Below, piece after piece: positions 33,183 to 42,932 of a DNA stretch of 64,000 nucleotides. This DNA is from Lysobacter arvi (GTDB taxonomy: Bacteria > Pseudomonadota > Gammaproteobacteria > Xanthomonadales > Xanthomonadaceae), in contig JARUHG010000005.1 in assembly GCA_031216755.1 (NCBI GenBank), forward strand, positions 124,001 to 188,000, read 5' to 3'. Position 1 is the first letter of the stretch; every line of letters begins with the position of its first letter. The notes beneath the pieces were generated by a model, which had not been told where the DNA came from, ran no database searches, and was given only the letters and a program-made list of their open reading frames with translations. A program made the translations under genes and the position numbers.

Positions 33183-33532
33183 GACGCGCTCAGCTGCCTG
33201 GCGATCACCGCCACCACTTCCTCGCAGGTGTAGGGCTTGGGCACCATCGCCACGTCGCGGTAGCGCTCCGCGATGCCTTCGGCGCCGTAGGCGGAGGTGA
33301 AGAAGAACGGCACGCCGCTCTGCTTCAGGCGTTCGCACAGCGGATACACCTGCTCGCCGTGCAGGTTGATGTCGAGGATCGCGCAGTCGATGTGCTCGCG
33401 CTCGGCCAGGCCCAGCGCATCGCCCAGGCGCGCCGCGGTGAAGACCCGGTAGCCGGCCTCGCTGAGCAGGTCGCTCAGGGTCATCGCGACGTACATCTCG
33501 TCTTCGGCCAGCAACAGGGTCTTTCCGCCCAT
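33179..33532 (-). CDS. Receiver-only response regulator
   Basis: 117 residues holding only a REC domain: acidic pair in LLLAEDEMYV, phospho-acceptor Asp in CAILDINLHG (~51), Thr/Ser in FFFTSAYG and Lys in MVPKPYT. There is no output domain. It starts 1 nt after the stop of the giant kinase, so the two probably form a pair, and HWE kinases commonly use such single-domain partners. It might relay phosphate to another protein. Confidence 0.92.
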   Translation of the reverse strand: MGGKTLLLAEDEMYVAMTLSDLLSEAGYRVFTAARLGDALGLAEREHIDCAILDINLHGEQVYPLCERLKQSGVPFFFTSAYGAEGIAERYRDVAMVPKPYTCEEVVAVIARQLSAS

Positions 33533-33533
33533 T

Positions 33534-36500
33534 TCAGCTCCCTGGATCCCTCAGCGGCACGGTGATGGTGCACACCACGCCGCTTTCGGGAAACTCCAGC
33601 GCCACGTCGCCGCCGAGTTCGTAGCCGACGCCTTCGGTGATCAGGCGCGAGCCGAAGCCGCGCGAGGCCGGCGCCTTCACCGGCGGTCCGCCGGATTCGG
33701 TCCACACCATGCGCAGCCAGCGCCGGTCGTCGCGCTCGAAGGTGGTCCATTCCAGCCGCACGCAACCGCCTTCGCGGGTGAACGCGCCGTACTTGCCGGC
33801 GTTCGTGGCCAGTTCGTGCAAGGCGAGGCTCAGCGCGAGCCCGGTCTTCGCGTCCAGGTGCAGGTCCTCGCCGACGATCTGCGCATGCGGATGATCGGTG
33901 GCGTGCGCGTCGGCGGCGTGCGCTTCGCCCGGGTGGTACGGCGCCAGTTCCGCGCGCGCCAGTTCGGCCAGGCTCACGCCGCGCCAGGCTTCCTTCGCCA
34001 GCAGGTCGTGCGCGGTGGACAGCGAGCGCAACCGCGAGACGAACGCCTCGCGGAACTTGCCCATGTCCGGCGTGTGGCGCAGCGTCTGCAGCGCGATGGA
34101 GTGCACGGTCGCGAGCGTGTTCTTGACGCGGTGGTTGAGCTCGCTCACCAGCATCTCGCGCTGCTGCGAGGCCAGCCGGCGCTGCGTGACGTCCAGCGCG
34201 AAGGCGATCGCGTGCGAGGGCTCGCCGCCTTCGTCGTGGAGGAGCGTGACGTGGCTGTTGATCCACACCGGCTGCTCGTCGGGTCGCAGGTAGCGCTGTT
34301 CGACCTGGAAGGGCGTCCCGTCGGCGACCAGCGCGTGGAACTGCGCTTCGAACTCGGCCACGTCGTCGGGATGGATGTACTCGTGCAGGCGATGCCCGAC
34401 GATGGCCTCCGCGCTGCGGCCGAGGATCTCGCCATAGCGCGGATTGACCATCTCCAGCCTGCCGTGCAGGTCGATCTGCGCGACGCCGACGGTGGTTTGC
34501 TCGATGATCGCCGCGAGGCGACGTTCGCTCTCGTCCAGCATCCACGCCGCGCGTTTGCGCTCGGTGATGTCGCGCGCGATCGTCGATCCGCCCACGACCG
34601 CGCCGGACGAATCGAGCACCGGCGAGCAGCGCAGCGACAGCGGCACCGGCGTGCCGTCCTCGCGCACCCACGTCATCAGCAATTCTTCGGCCTTCTGGCG
34701 CGAGGACGCCTCCAGCAGCGTGTCGAGGTCCTTCCTGGAATCCGGCGGCAGCAGGACCGACAGCGATTTGCCGATCGCGCGCGCCGGCGGGTAGCCGAGC
34801 ATGTTCTCCGCGCCGGCATTCCAGCTGGTGATGATGCCGTCCAGGCTGTGGCCGATGATCGCGTCCTGCGACGATTCGACGATCGCGGCCAGGCGCGCGC
34901 GCTCGTACTCGTGCTGCTGGCGTTCGGTGATGTCGATGAAGGTCAGCACCACGCCGTCGATGACGTTGTCGGTCGTGCGGTACGGGCGCATGCGCAGCAG
35001 GTAGACGGCGTCGTCCACGCCGCCGTGCAGCACGCGCTCGACCATCGCCAGCGTGCGCAGCACCTGCTTCACGTCCTGCTTGAGCTGCGGGTACGGGATG
35101 CGCGCGGTGATCTCGGTGATCGGACGCCCGTGGTCGCCCTCGCGCAGGTGGAACAGATCGCTGATGGCGGGCGTGAAGCCGCTCACGTGCAGCGACGAGT
35201 CCAGGAACAGCGTGGCGATCTGCGTGCTTTCCAGCAGGTTCTGCAGGTCGCTGTTGAGCCGCGCGAGCGCCTCGTTCTTGCTGTTGAGCTCGACGTTGAC
35301 GGTCTGCAGTTCCTCGTTGATCGACTGCATTTCCTCCTTCGAGGTTTCCAGCTCCTCGTTGGACGACTGCAGTTCCTCGTTGACCGACTGGTACTCCTCG
35401 TTGGCCGACTTCATTTCCTCGTTGGCCGTTTCGAGTTCGTCGATCGCGGTGTGCAGCTGCTCGCGCGTGGTGGCCAGTTCGAGCTCGAGATCGCGGATGC
35501 GTGCGGCTTCCCCGCGCATGCGCCGGCCGCTGGTCGTGGCCGATTCGGCGACGGCGGCCACGGGCGCGAGCTCCTTGAAGATCAGGATGCACAGCGTCGA
35601 CGGCGCGCGGCGGTCGGCGTTGCCGTCGTCCTGCTCGTGGATCGGCTCGGCGATCAGGCGCACCGGGATGCGCTCGCCGTGCGCGCCGCTGATCTGGCCT
35701 TCCTGCACGACGGTGCCGTGGCGGATCAGCGCCTGCTGCACGGCGGTGCGCGCCGGACCGCGCAGCCCCTTGTTGAGCAACGCGAACAGGTTGAGGCTCG
35801 CCGCGCCCGACGACGGCCCCAGATAACGCCCGGTGTCGCCGCAGAAGCGCAGCACGTCGTGGTTGGCATCGATGACGACGTACGCCGGCGAGTGCTTCTC
35901 GAGCACGCGCCTGGCGTTGCGGTCGATCGAATCCTCGATGCTGAGGCCGCGCACGGCCGGCACGCGCGTCGCCGCTTCCAGTCCGGCCAGCCGCTTGGGC
36001 GCGGTCATCGGCAGGCTGGCGCGGCCATCGGCGCGGCGCGAATAGAGGCGATGCTTCTTGTCCAGCACCGAGAACAGCGCGGTGTTTCGCCCCAGGCTTT
36101 CCGACGGCCCGAGCATCAGCACGCCGCCCGGACGCAGCGCGTACTGGAACGTGCGGATCAGGTGTTCCTGCAGATCCGAGTTCATGTAGATGAGCAGGTT
36201 GCGGCACGAGATCAGGTCCAGGCGCGAGAACGGCGGGTCCTTGATCACGCTGTGCGGCGAGAACACGACCATCTCGCGGATCGGCTTGATCACGACGTAA
36301 TGCTCGCCGTCCTGGATGAACCAGCGCTCCAGGCGCTCGGCCGACACGCCGGGCAACGGCGCGCGGAAGCGGCCGGCGCGTGCGGCGTTGATCGCGCGAT
36401 CGTCGATGTCGGTGGCGAAGATCTGCACCTTCGGGCCGCCGCGTCGCGAGGCGATGGCTTCGGCGAGGCAGATCGCGATCGAGTACGCCTCTTCGCCGGT

Positions 36501-37529
36501 GGCGCACGCGGGAATCCACACGCGCAAGGTGTCGGCGGCGCTCTTGCCTTCCATCAGCGCAGGGATCGCGAGCGTCTGCAACGCCTCGAACGCCTCCGGA
36601 TCTCGGAAGAATTCGGTCACGCCGATCAGCAGTTCGCGGAACAGGCGCTCCAGTTCGAGCGGCGTCTGCTTGAGGTATTCGACATACGCGCCGACGCTGT
36701 CGAGCTGCACCACCTGCATGCGGCGCTGGATGCGCCGGATCAGCGTCTTCTCCTTGTACTGGCTGAAGTCGTGGCCGACTTCGGCCCGCAGCAGCGAACA
36801 GATCGCCTGCAGGTGGTTGGCCAGGTCCTGGCGCATCCCGTCCGGCCCCTTCTGCGTACGCGCGAGCGCCAGGTGCGTGCGATAGGCCGTCAGTCGCGCC
36901 GGCATCTGTTCTACGGGGACGACGTTGTCGACCAGTCCGGTCGCGGCGGCGCTGGCCGGCATGCCGCTGATGGCGACGTGGTCCACCGCGGCCTGCGCGA
37001 GCGTGAGGCCGCCGTGCTCCTTGATCGCGCTCAGCCCGCGCGCGCCGTCGCTGCCGGCGCCGGACAGGATGATGCACACCGCGTTGTCGCCCTGGTCCTG
37101 CGCGAGCGAAACGAAGAAGGTGTCTATGGGAAAACGGTATTGCCGCGGCGGTGCCGGCTTGCTCAACTGCAACACGCCACCGCTGATGGTGAGCGTGGAA
37201 TCGGGCGGGATGATGTAGACGTGCCCGGCTTCGACTTCCATGCCATCGGCGGCTTCGAACACCGCCAGGCGCGTGTAGCGGGCGACGAGCTCCGGCAGCA
37301 TGCTGGCGTGGTCGGGCGACAGATGCGAGACCAGCACGAACGCCATGCCGTCGGCGTCGTCGAGGTTCTCGAAGAACGCCTTGTACGCTTCCAGCCCGCC
37401 GGCCGACGCGCCGATGCCGACGATCAGGGGCACGCCGGGCGACGCCGCGGATCCATCGCCGCGGGCCTCGCCGGCCGGCTCTCCCGTCGCGCGTCTGTGC
37501 TTTCCGGTACGGGTGGGCGTGTTGTCCAT
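33534..37529 (-). CDS. CheB-CheR-coiled-coil-PAS-HWE histidine kinase hybrid
   Basis: 1331 residues from the ATG at 37529. Order: CheB methylesterase (~33-215; GIGASAGG Ser, LVSHLSPDH His, SGAGSDGA Asp), CheR methyltransferase (~225-490; WIPACATGEEAYS SAM loop), linker and PAS-like segment, a coiled coil with repeating NEEL/NEEMKS units (~650-740), three PAS domains, and an HWE kinase with phospho-His in SELNHRVKN (~1135) and ALHELATNAGKYG. No receptor lies nearby, so it may modify a remote chemoreceptor or sense through PAS. It sits between a CheB gene and a receiver gene. Confidence 0.92.
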   Translation of the reverse strand: MDNTPTRTGKHRRATGEPAGEARGDGSAASPGVPLIVGIGASAGGLEAYKAFFENLDDADGMAFVLVSHLSPDHASMLPELVARYTRLAVFEAADGMEVEAGHVYIIPPDSTLTISGGVLQLSKPAPPRQYRFPIDTFFVSLAQDQGDNAVCIILSGAGSDGARGLSAIKEHGGLTLAQAAVDHVAISGMPASAAATGLVDNVVPVEQMPARLTAYRTHLALARTQKGPDGMRQDLANHLQAICSLLRAEVGHDFSQYKEKTLIRRIQRRMQVVQLDSVGAYVEYLKQTPLELERLFRELLIGVTEFFRDPEAFEALQTLAIPALMEGKSAADTLRVWIPACATGEEAYSIAICLAEAIASRRGGPKVQIFATDIDDRAINAARAGRFRAPLPGVSAERLERWFIQDGEHYVVIKPIREMVVFSPHSVIKDPPFSRLDLISCRNLLIYMNSDLQEHLIRTFQYALRPGGVLMLGPSESLGRNTALFSVLDKKHRLYSRRADGRASLPMTAPKRLAGLEAATRVPAVRGLSIEDSIDRNARRVLEKHSPAYVVIDANHDVLRFCGDTGRYLGPSSGAASLNLFALLNKGLRGPARTAVQQALIRHGTVVQEGQISGAHGERIPVRLIAEPIHEQDDGNADRRAPSTLCILIFKELAPVAAVAESATTSGRRMRGEAARIRDLELELATTREQLHTAIDELETANEEMKSANEEYQSVNEELQSSNEELETSKEEMQSINEELQTVNVELNSKNEALARLNSDLQNLLESTQIATLFLDSSLHVSGFTPAISDLFHLREGDHGRPITEITARIPYPQLKQDVKQVLRTLAMVERVLHGGVDDAVYLLRMRPYRTTDNVIDGVVLTFIDITERQQHEYERARLAAIVESSQDAIIGHSLDGIITSWNAGAENMLGYPPARAIGKSLSVLLPPDSRKDLDTLLEASSRQKAEELLMTWVREDGTPVPLSLRCSPVLDSSGAVVGGSTIARDITERKRAAWMLDESERRLAAIIEQTTVGVAQIDLHGRLEMVNPRYGEILGRSAEAIVGHRLHEYIHPDDVAEFEAQFHALVADGTPFQVEQRYLRPDEQPVWINSHVTLLHDEGGEPSHAIAFALDVTQRRLASQQREMLVSELNHRVKNTLATVHSIALQTLRHTPDMGKFREAFVSRLRSLSTAHDLLAKEAWRGVSLAELARAELAPYHPGEAHAADAHATDHPHAQIVGEDLHLDAKTGLALSLALHELATNAGKYGAFTREGGCVRLEWTTFERDDRRWLRMVWTESGGPPVKAPASRGFGSRLITEGVGYELGGDVALEFPESGVVCTITVPLRDPGS

Positions 37530-37585
37530 GGACGGGGCAGCGGGAGAAAGGACGTCAGTATCGAGCACGTTTTTTGGCGGGGCAA

Positions 37586-38569
37586 TCAGCGGGAGGCGAG
37601 GTGCTGCAGCTGCTGCGCATGGACGGCGATGTGATCGGCTTCGGCGTCCACGCGCTCGGCGTCGGCGAGCGCGTCGCGCCTGCGGTGCGCCGCCGCCATC
37701 TCGCGCAGCAGGCGCTCGCGTTCGTGCAGCACGCGCAGCGCGCTCCACAGGGCCTGGTCGGTGCGCGCGCCCTGCGCCTTGTCGAGCGCGGCGATCGAGT
37801 AACCGTGCCCGGTATGGCAACGATAGCGTGGCGGCTGCGCGTCCTTGATCTCCCACAGCACGCCGCTGCATTCGGGGCACGTGATGCGCGAGGGCGTGCC
37901 GATGCGATCGAGCGTCGCGACGGCATCCTCCGACTCGCCGACGCTGAGTGCATGTTCGGCGATCAATGCCGCCGGCACCGGCGGCGTTGCGTCGATAGGC
38001 CGCGACGTCATCGCGGTCAATGCCCGCGCGATCTCCGCCGCCGGCAACACGTCATCGACGGCGACGTACCGGCGTGCGGTGTCCGGCATCTCCGGCTCCT
38101 CGGCATCCTGCGGCGCCTGCACCACCGCCAGTCCGCCGCAGGCCTTGATCGCCTGCAGCCCGGCGACGCCGTCGTCGAGCCAGCCGCTCAGGAGCACGCC
38201 GATCACGCGCGGCCCCTTCGCGATGGCGGCCGAACGGAACAGCGGATCGATCGCCGGGCGCGCGTGGTTCTCCTTCGGATCGCGGCTCAGCCGCACGGCG
38301 CCGTCGATGACCAGCAGATGGTGGTCGGGCGGCGCGACGAAGATCACGCCCGGTTCCAGCAGGCGTCCGGAGATGGGAAACAGCGCGGGCAACGGGCCGC
38401 GTCGGGTCAGCAGTTCGGGCAGCACGCTGTTGTGCGCGCCGATGTGCTGCACGATGAGGATCGAAGCGGCGAAGCCGCGCGGCAGGCCCGCCACCAGATC
38501 GAGCAGGGGCGCCATGGCGCCGGCCGAGCCCCCGATCACGATGAGATTGCGGTGCGCCGCTGCCGGCAT
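37586..38569 (-). CDS. Stand-alone CheB-type methylesterase with C-terminal extension
   Basis: 327 residues from the ATG at 38569 (GGAAGG 9 nt upstream; 38578 is an alternative). VIGGSAGAM (Ser), IVQHIGAH (His) and LLSGWLDDGVAG (Asp) are the CheB triad positions. There is no receiver domain. Residues ~245-327 add a CPECSGVL...CHTGHGYS segment, a two-Cys, Cys-His zinc-like site, and an amphipathic tail. It starts the operon with the CheB-CheR kinase, 56 nt away. The zinc-like tail is known from some CheB proteins but its role is unclear. Confidence 0.88.
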   Translation of the reverse strand: MPAAAHRNLIVIGGSAGAMAPLLDLVAGLPRGFAASILIVQHIGAHNSVLPELLTRRGPLPALFPISGRLLEPGVIFVAPPDHHLLVIDGAVRLSRDPKENHARPAIDPLFRSAAIAKGPRVIGVLLSGWLDDGVAGLQAIKACGGLAVVQAPQDAEEPEMPDTARRYVAVDDVLPAAEIARALTAMTSRPIDATPPVPAALIAEHALSVGESEDAVATLDRIGTPSRITCPECSGVLWEIKDAQPPRYRCHTGHGYSIAALDKAQGARTDQALWSALRVLHERERLLREMAAAHRRRDALADAERVDAEADHIAVHAQQLQHLASR

Positions 38570-38717
38570 CGAGGACATCCTTCCGGTGGAACGTCGAGCC
38601 TGGGTCACGGGGCGTGATCCCATGGTGTCGGATCGGTGACGAACGCGTTGAGAAGTGCGCGGCGGTGCGGCGCCACTCACGCATTGGTGGCGCGATGCGT
38701 CGGCGCGCTGTCGCGGT

Positions 38718-41099
38718 TCAATCGGATCGCGTGGGCAACGCGTAGGCAATGACGTAGTCGCCCGGCGGCGTCTCCATGAAATGGTGGCCGGCGGCGACGA
38801 TCACCAGGTACTGGCGACCCTCCACGGCGTACACCATCGGCGTGGCCTGTCCGCCGGCGGGAAGCGCGTCGTGCCACAGCTCCTCGCCCGTCTCCAGGTC
38901 GATCGCGCGGATGAGATTGTCGGTGGCCGCGGCGATGAAGATGAGCCCGCTGGCGGTGATCACCGCGCCGCCGTTGTTGGGCGTGCCGATCTCCAGCGGC
39001 AGGCCCGAGCTGATGCCGAACGGGCCGTTTCCGCGTGCGCTTCCGAACGGACGATCCCACAGCGTTCTGCCGGTGGCGAGTTCGATCGCGCGAATGCCGC
39101 CGTACGGCGGCTCCTTGCACAGCAGTCCGGTGAAATCCAGGCGCCAGCCGGCGTTGACGTCGATCGCGTACGGCGTGCCCGCCTGCGGATCGCCCGCGCC
39201 TTCCGCACCGCCCATCTCGCCACGCACGTCCTCGCGCGGCGCCCAGCCGCGGCGATCGGCTTCGGCGCGCGGCACCAGCCGATTGAAGTTGGGCATGTCG
39301 TTGTAGTTGGCGACGATGATGCCGCGGCGCGGATCGATCGCAATGCCGCCCCAGTCCGAACCGCCGTTGTAGCCGGGGTACTGGATCCAGTGGCGCTCCG
39401 ATTCGGGCGGCGTATAGAAGCCCTGGTAGCTCGCTTCGCGGAAGCGGATGCGGCAGTACAGCTGGTCGATGGGCGTCATGCCCCACATGTCGCGCTCGGT
39501 GAGGTCGCGCTTGCGCAGCGTGTGATAGCGCGAGAACGGCTGCGTCGGCGACCGCCGTTCCGGTTCGACGCCGCCGCCCGGCACCCTCATCTCGTCGACC
39601 GGCACCAGCGGCTGCCCCGTGCGGCGGTCGAGCACGTACAGGTCGCCCTGTTTGCTGGGCAGCACCACCGCGGGCACGGGGCCGTTCGCGGTGGGAAAAT
39701 CGATCAGCGTCCCCTGCGAGCCCAGGTCGTAATCCCACACGTCGATGTGCGTGGTCTGGAAATTCCAGCGCGGCTTGCCGGTAGTCACGTCGATCGCGAC
39801 GAGCGAGGTCGCGTAGCGGTCCTCGATGGGACGGCGCAGGCCGCTCCAGTAATCCGCCGCGGAATTTCCCATCGGCAGATACACCAGGCCGAGCGCTTCG
39901 TCGCCGGTCGCGGTGGTCCACATGTTCGGCGTGCCGCGCGTGTATTCCTCGCCCGCGGGCGGCGCTCCGGTGCGGTCGGGGCGCATCATGTCCCACGCCC
40001 AGCGCAGCTGCCCCGTCACGGCGTCGTAGCCCTGGATCACGCCGGACGGCGCCCATCGACGCTGGCCGTCCAGCACCTGGTGACCGGTGACGATCACGCC
40101 GCGCACGATCGTCGGCGCGGAATTCACCGACACGTAGCCTGGCGGCGTTTCGCCCATGCCACGCTTGATGTCGACCTGGCCACCGTCGCCGAAGCTCGCG
40201 CACGGAACGCCGGTGCGCGCATCGAGTGCGACGAGGCGGCCGTCGAGCGTCGGGCCGATGATGCGCGTCGGGCATTCGACCGCCCCCTTCGCCTCGAAGT
40301 ACGACACGCCCCGACACGCGGCGGTATAGGGGATGTCCTGATCCTTCACGCCCGGATCGAAGCGCCAGCGCACCGCGCCGGTGCGTGCGTCGAGCGCCAT
40401 GACGCGGCTGCGCGCGGTGCACAGGTAGAGCGTGTCGCCCACCTTGAGCGGCGTGGTTTCGGCGCCCCAGCGGTGTTCGGGCAGATCGCCGGTGCGCATC
40501 TGCCACGCGCGTTCGAGCCGATCGACGTTGTCGCGATCGATCTGCACCAGCGGCGTGTAGCGCAGCGCGTCGTAACCGCGACCATAGGCGACCCAGTCGC
40601 CGTCGGGTTGCGGCGTGATCGATGCGGGCGACGTCATCGTCGCCGTGGGTGCGCTGCGCTGCGCACGCATGACGCCGTGCGGCACGAACGCGAGCGCGAA
40701 TGCGACGAGGAACGCGACGACGAGCGCGGCCGCGATGCCGTAGGACATGCGACGTCGAATGCCCGGCAAGACGGGTTGCACCAGGGCGACGACGATGCCG
40801 AGCGCGATCATCAAGCCCAGACGCGGCACCCAGCGCCAGTAATCGGCGCCGCTTTCCCACCACGTCCACAGGAACGTGCCGAACAGCACCAGCCAGAAGC
40901 ACCACGCGCCGCTCGCACGGCCGCGCCACATCAGCACGGCGGACACCAGCAACAACACGCCCGCCACGAGGTAGTAAGGCGATCCGCCGAGCGAGAGCAG
41001 CCACGCGCCACCTGCAACGAAGACCGCACCCAGCAGCGCGATGATCGCGGCCACCAGCCTCAGGGCGAAGGATCGCCGCGTATTGCGTTCTTCAACCAA
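38718..41099 (-). CDS. gcd: Membrane-bound PQQ-dependent glucose dehydrogenase family
   Basis: 793 residues from a TTG at 41099 with GGGAG upstream, matching the ~796 of typical mGDH. Five N-terminal helices (to ~150) anchor it and bind quinone, then an eight-bladed PQQ propeller with W-motifs (GYDALRYTPLVQI, WGAETTPLKVGDTLYLC, HIDVWDYDLGSQGTL, GGSDWGGIAID). It oxidises glucose or related polyols in the periplasm and passes electrons to ubiquinone. Glucose, quinate and shikimate members look alike, so the symbol is tentative. No pqq biosynthesis genes lie in the window. Confidence 0.86.
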   Translation of the reverse strand: MVEERNTRRSFALRLVAAIIALLGAVFVAGGAWLLSLGGSPYYLVAGVLLLVSAVLMWRGRASGAWCFWLVLFGTFLWTWWESGADYWRWVPRLGLMIALGIVVALVQPVLPGIRRRMSYGIAAALVVAFLVAFALAFVPHGVMRAQRSAPTATMTSPASITPQPDGDWVAYGRGYDALRYTPLVQIDRDNVDRLERAWQMRTGDLPEHRWGAETTPLKVGDTLYLCTARSRVMALDARTGAVRWRFDPGVKDQDIPYTAACRGVSYFEAKGAVECPTRIIGPTLDGRLVALDARTGVPCASFGDGGQVDIKRGMGETPPGYVSVNSAPTIVRGVIVTGHQVLDGQRRWAPSGVIQGYDAVTGQLRWAWDMMRPDRTGAPPAGEEYTRGTPNMWTTATGDEALGLVYLPMGNSAADYWSGLRRPIEDRYATSLVAIDVTTGKPRWNFQTTHIDVWDYDLGSQGTLIDFPTANGPVPAVVLPSKQGDLYVLDRRTGQPLVPVDEMRVPGGGVEPERRSPTQPFSRYHTLRKRDLTERDMWGMTPIDQLYCRIRFREASYQGFYTPPESERHWIQYPGYNGGSDWGGIAIDPRRGIIVANYNDMPNFNRLVPRAEADRRGWAPREDVRGEMGGAEGAGDPQAGTPYAIDVNAGWRLDFTGLLCKEPPYGGIRAIELATGRTLWDRPFGSARGNGPFGISSGLPLEIGTPNNGGAVITASGLIFIAAATDNLIRAIDLETGEELWHDALPAGGQATPMVYAVEGRQYLVIVAAGHHFMETPPGDYVIAYALPTRSD

Positions 41100-41260
41100 C
41101 GCCGTGAACTCCCGCGTGCACCGCTCCAGGCACGGGAGTCTAGTGACCGCGCAGTCGCCTTCCGGTGAAGCCGGTGGCCACGCACACGCGCGCACGACAT
41201 CGCGTGTGCATGCGTCGCGTGTGTGCGCGCCTGCAGCGCGCGCGGAATCGTGACGGCGTG

Positions 41261-41491
41261 TTACGGCTGCGTGTCGTCGACCGCTGCGGCACGCCAGGCG
41301 TCGCGCACGCGGTCGGCAACCTGCGGCCATTCCAGCCCGGTGGTCACGGCGTAAAGCTGCCACAGGCTCTCGGCCCGCGACTGCACCGCTTCCCACGTCG
41401 TGTTGCCGTGCACTTCGCGTATGCCCTGGCCCACCGAACGGATCAATATCTCGTACGAAGCCAACGCGGCTTCGGTAGTGTCTTTGCTCAT
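41261..41491 (-). CDS. Small hypothetical protein
   Basis: 76 residues from the ATG at 41491. The sequence (SKDTTEAALASYEILIRSVGQGIREVHGNTTWE) predicts two or three amphipathic helices and no membrane segment. I do not recognise a family. It is monocistronic, between the dehydrogenase and LytTR genes. Confidence 0.5.
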   Translation of the reverse strand: MSKDTTEAALASYEILIRSVGQGIREVHGNTTWEAVQSRAESLWQLYAVTTGLEWPQVADRVRDAWRAAAVDDTQP

Positions 41492-41886
41492 TGCAGCAGA
41501 TGTCCGTGCGCGGAAGCCAGACCGCTCGGTCCCGCAAGAAAAGGAACAGCGCACACGCCGCGAAAGGCGCGCGCATCGCATCGGATGTGAGCTCATCCCC
41601 GATCCCACTGCGTTTCACTTAACCACAGCAAGCTGAACGATGCAAACGCGAGGGCGCGATTCCGTGCGCGAATCGGCCTGTTTTCACGCAATTTCGTTCG
41701 ATTCCGGGTCGAGACCCCTACCGCAGGAACGGGGCGTGCGTCGTTGCCGATCATGCCGACTGAACTACCGCATGTCGGCTGAACCCGCCGTTTTTGCGGC
41801 GATCAAGCGCATTCATCGGTGGCGTCGCGAGGTCGAGCAGCAGCACGCAGGCGCGCCATGACAACGCTGCGCGCAACGTCAGATCG
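41492..41886. other. 395-bp interval without a supported gene
   Basis: Possible short frames here lack ribosome sites and family sequence. No repeat, terminator or RNA was recognised. Confidence 0.4.
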
Positions 41887-42774
41887 TCATGCGAAACCCG
41901 CACGTTCGCGCAATGCATCGCGATGACGGCGACTGCACGGCAGCACCGTGCCGTCGGCCAGGTGCACGCGTGCGTCGCCGGTATCGAGCGGTTCGATCGA
42001 CGCGACCTGGCCGAGACTCACCATGTAGCTGCGATGGATCCGAGCGAAGCGCGAAGGATCGAGCCGTTCCTCGATCGCCGCCATCGTGCAGCGCAGCGGA
42101 TAGTCGTGTCCGCGCACGCGCAGGTTGACGTAATTGCCGGCGGCCTGGAGCCATTCGACGTCCGTCGCCGCGACGAGGAACTCGCGACCGAGCTTGCGCA
42201 CGAGGAAACGTTCGGGCCGCTCCACGGGCTCGACCGGCGGGCCTTCGTCCGGCTCGCCGAGCAGGCTCGCTTCGCCCTGCAGGCGGCGCCGGATGAAACG
42301 GTAGCCTTCCACCAGCACCACCATGCTGGCGAAGCTGCGCACGTCCTTGAGGTACTCGTAGCCCAGCTGCTGCAACCACGGGCCGAAGTCGTACTGCGCG
42401 CCGTACGCGGCATAGACGACCTCGCGTATCGCGACCATGCCCAGCACGTGGACCACGCTGAACACGACGCTGGCCAGCAGGTACAGCGGCAGCGTGCGGC
42501 GCCACGTGTCCCAGTGCAGCGGCGTGCGGCGGGTGAACCACACCACCGCCGGCGCCAGGGCCAGCATGACCACGGCGCTGGACCACTCCCAGGCGACCGG
42601 CTCCCACGCGCCGAAATCGAGCCGGGTCCGGCGGATGTCCATGAGCACGGTCACGCTGTTGGCGACGGCGTTGATCAGCGTGGTCACGACCCAGAAGCCG
42701 ATCTCGAACGCGCGGCGCCGCGCGTGCGACCGGAACGGGACGGGCGATGGCATCGGGGCGGAAGGCGCATTCAT
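41887..42774 (-). CDS. Membrane-anchored LytTR-family DNA-binding regulator
   Basis: 295 residues. Residues ~20-165 contain four hydrophobic helices, and residues ~190-290 form a LytTR domain (FLVAATDVEWLQAAGNYVNLRV, FARIHRSYMVSL, DGTVLPCSRRHRDALRE). There is no receiver domain, so it is a one-component, membrane-embedded regulator. It is divergent from the acyltransferase gene with 158 nt between starts, and probably regulates it. Confidence 0.9.
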   Translation of the reverse strand: MNAPSAPMPSPVPFRSHARRRAFEIGFWVVTTLINAVANSVTVLMDIRRTRLDFGAWEPVAWEWSSAVVMLALAPAVVWFTRRTPLHWDTWRRTLPLYLLASVVFSVVHVLGMVAIREVVYAAYGAQYDFGPWLQQLGYEYLKDVRSFASMVVLVEGYRFIRRRLQGEASLLGEPDEGPPVEPVERPERFLVRKLGREFLVAATDVEWLQAAGNYVNLRVRGHDYPLRCTMAAIEERLDPSRFARIHRSYMVSLGQVASIEPLDTGDARVHLADGTVLPCSRRHRDALRERAGFA

Positions 42775-42932
42775 CCGGCGGAATTGTAGGGGCAGCGCGC
42801 CGGAGGCCGTCCCGGCTCGTCCCCGGATGGCCGCGATTCGTCCCCGACACCCGCCGGACCGTCACTTCGCGGTGGAAGGCGTGGGTCGCGCGATCCGGAA
42901 TGGGGGCCTGCCACCTCCAGGAGCCTGCCGCC

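Noticed and set aside
33816-37634. A 1272-residue frame antisense to the kinase
   Set aside because: No start signal or domain; it mirrors the CheB-CheR-kinase codons.
41640-41861. A 73-residue plus-strand frame
   Set aside because: No ribosome site, no family resemblance and no hydrophobic pattern; treated as intergenic.
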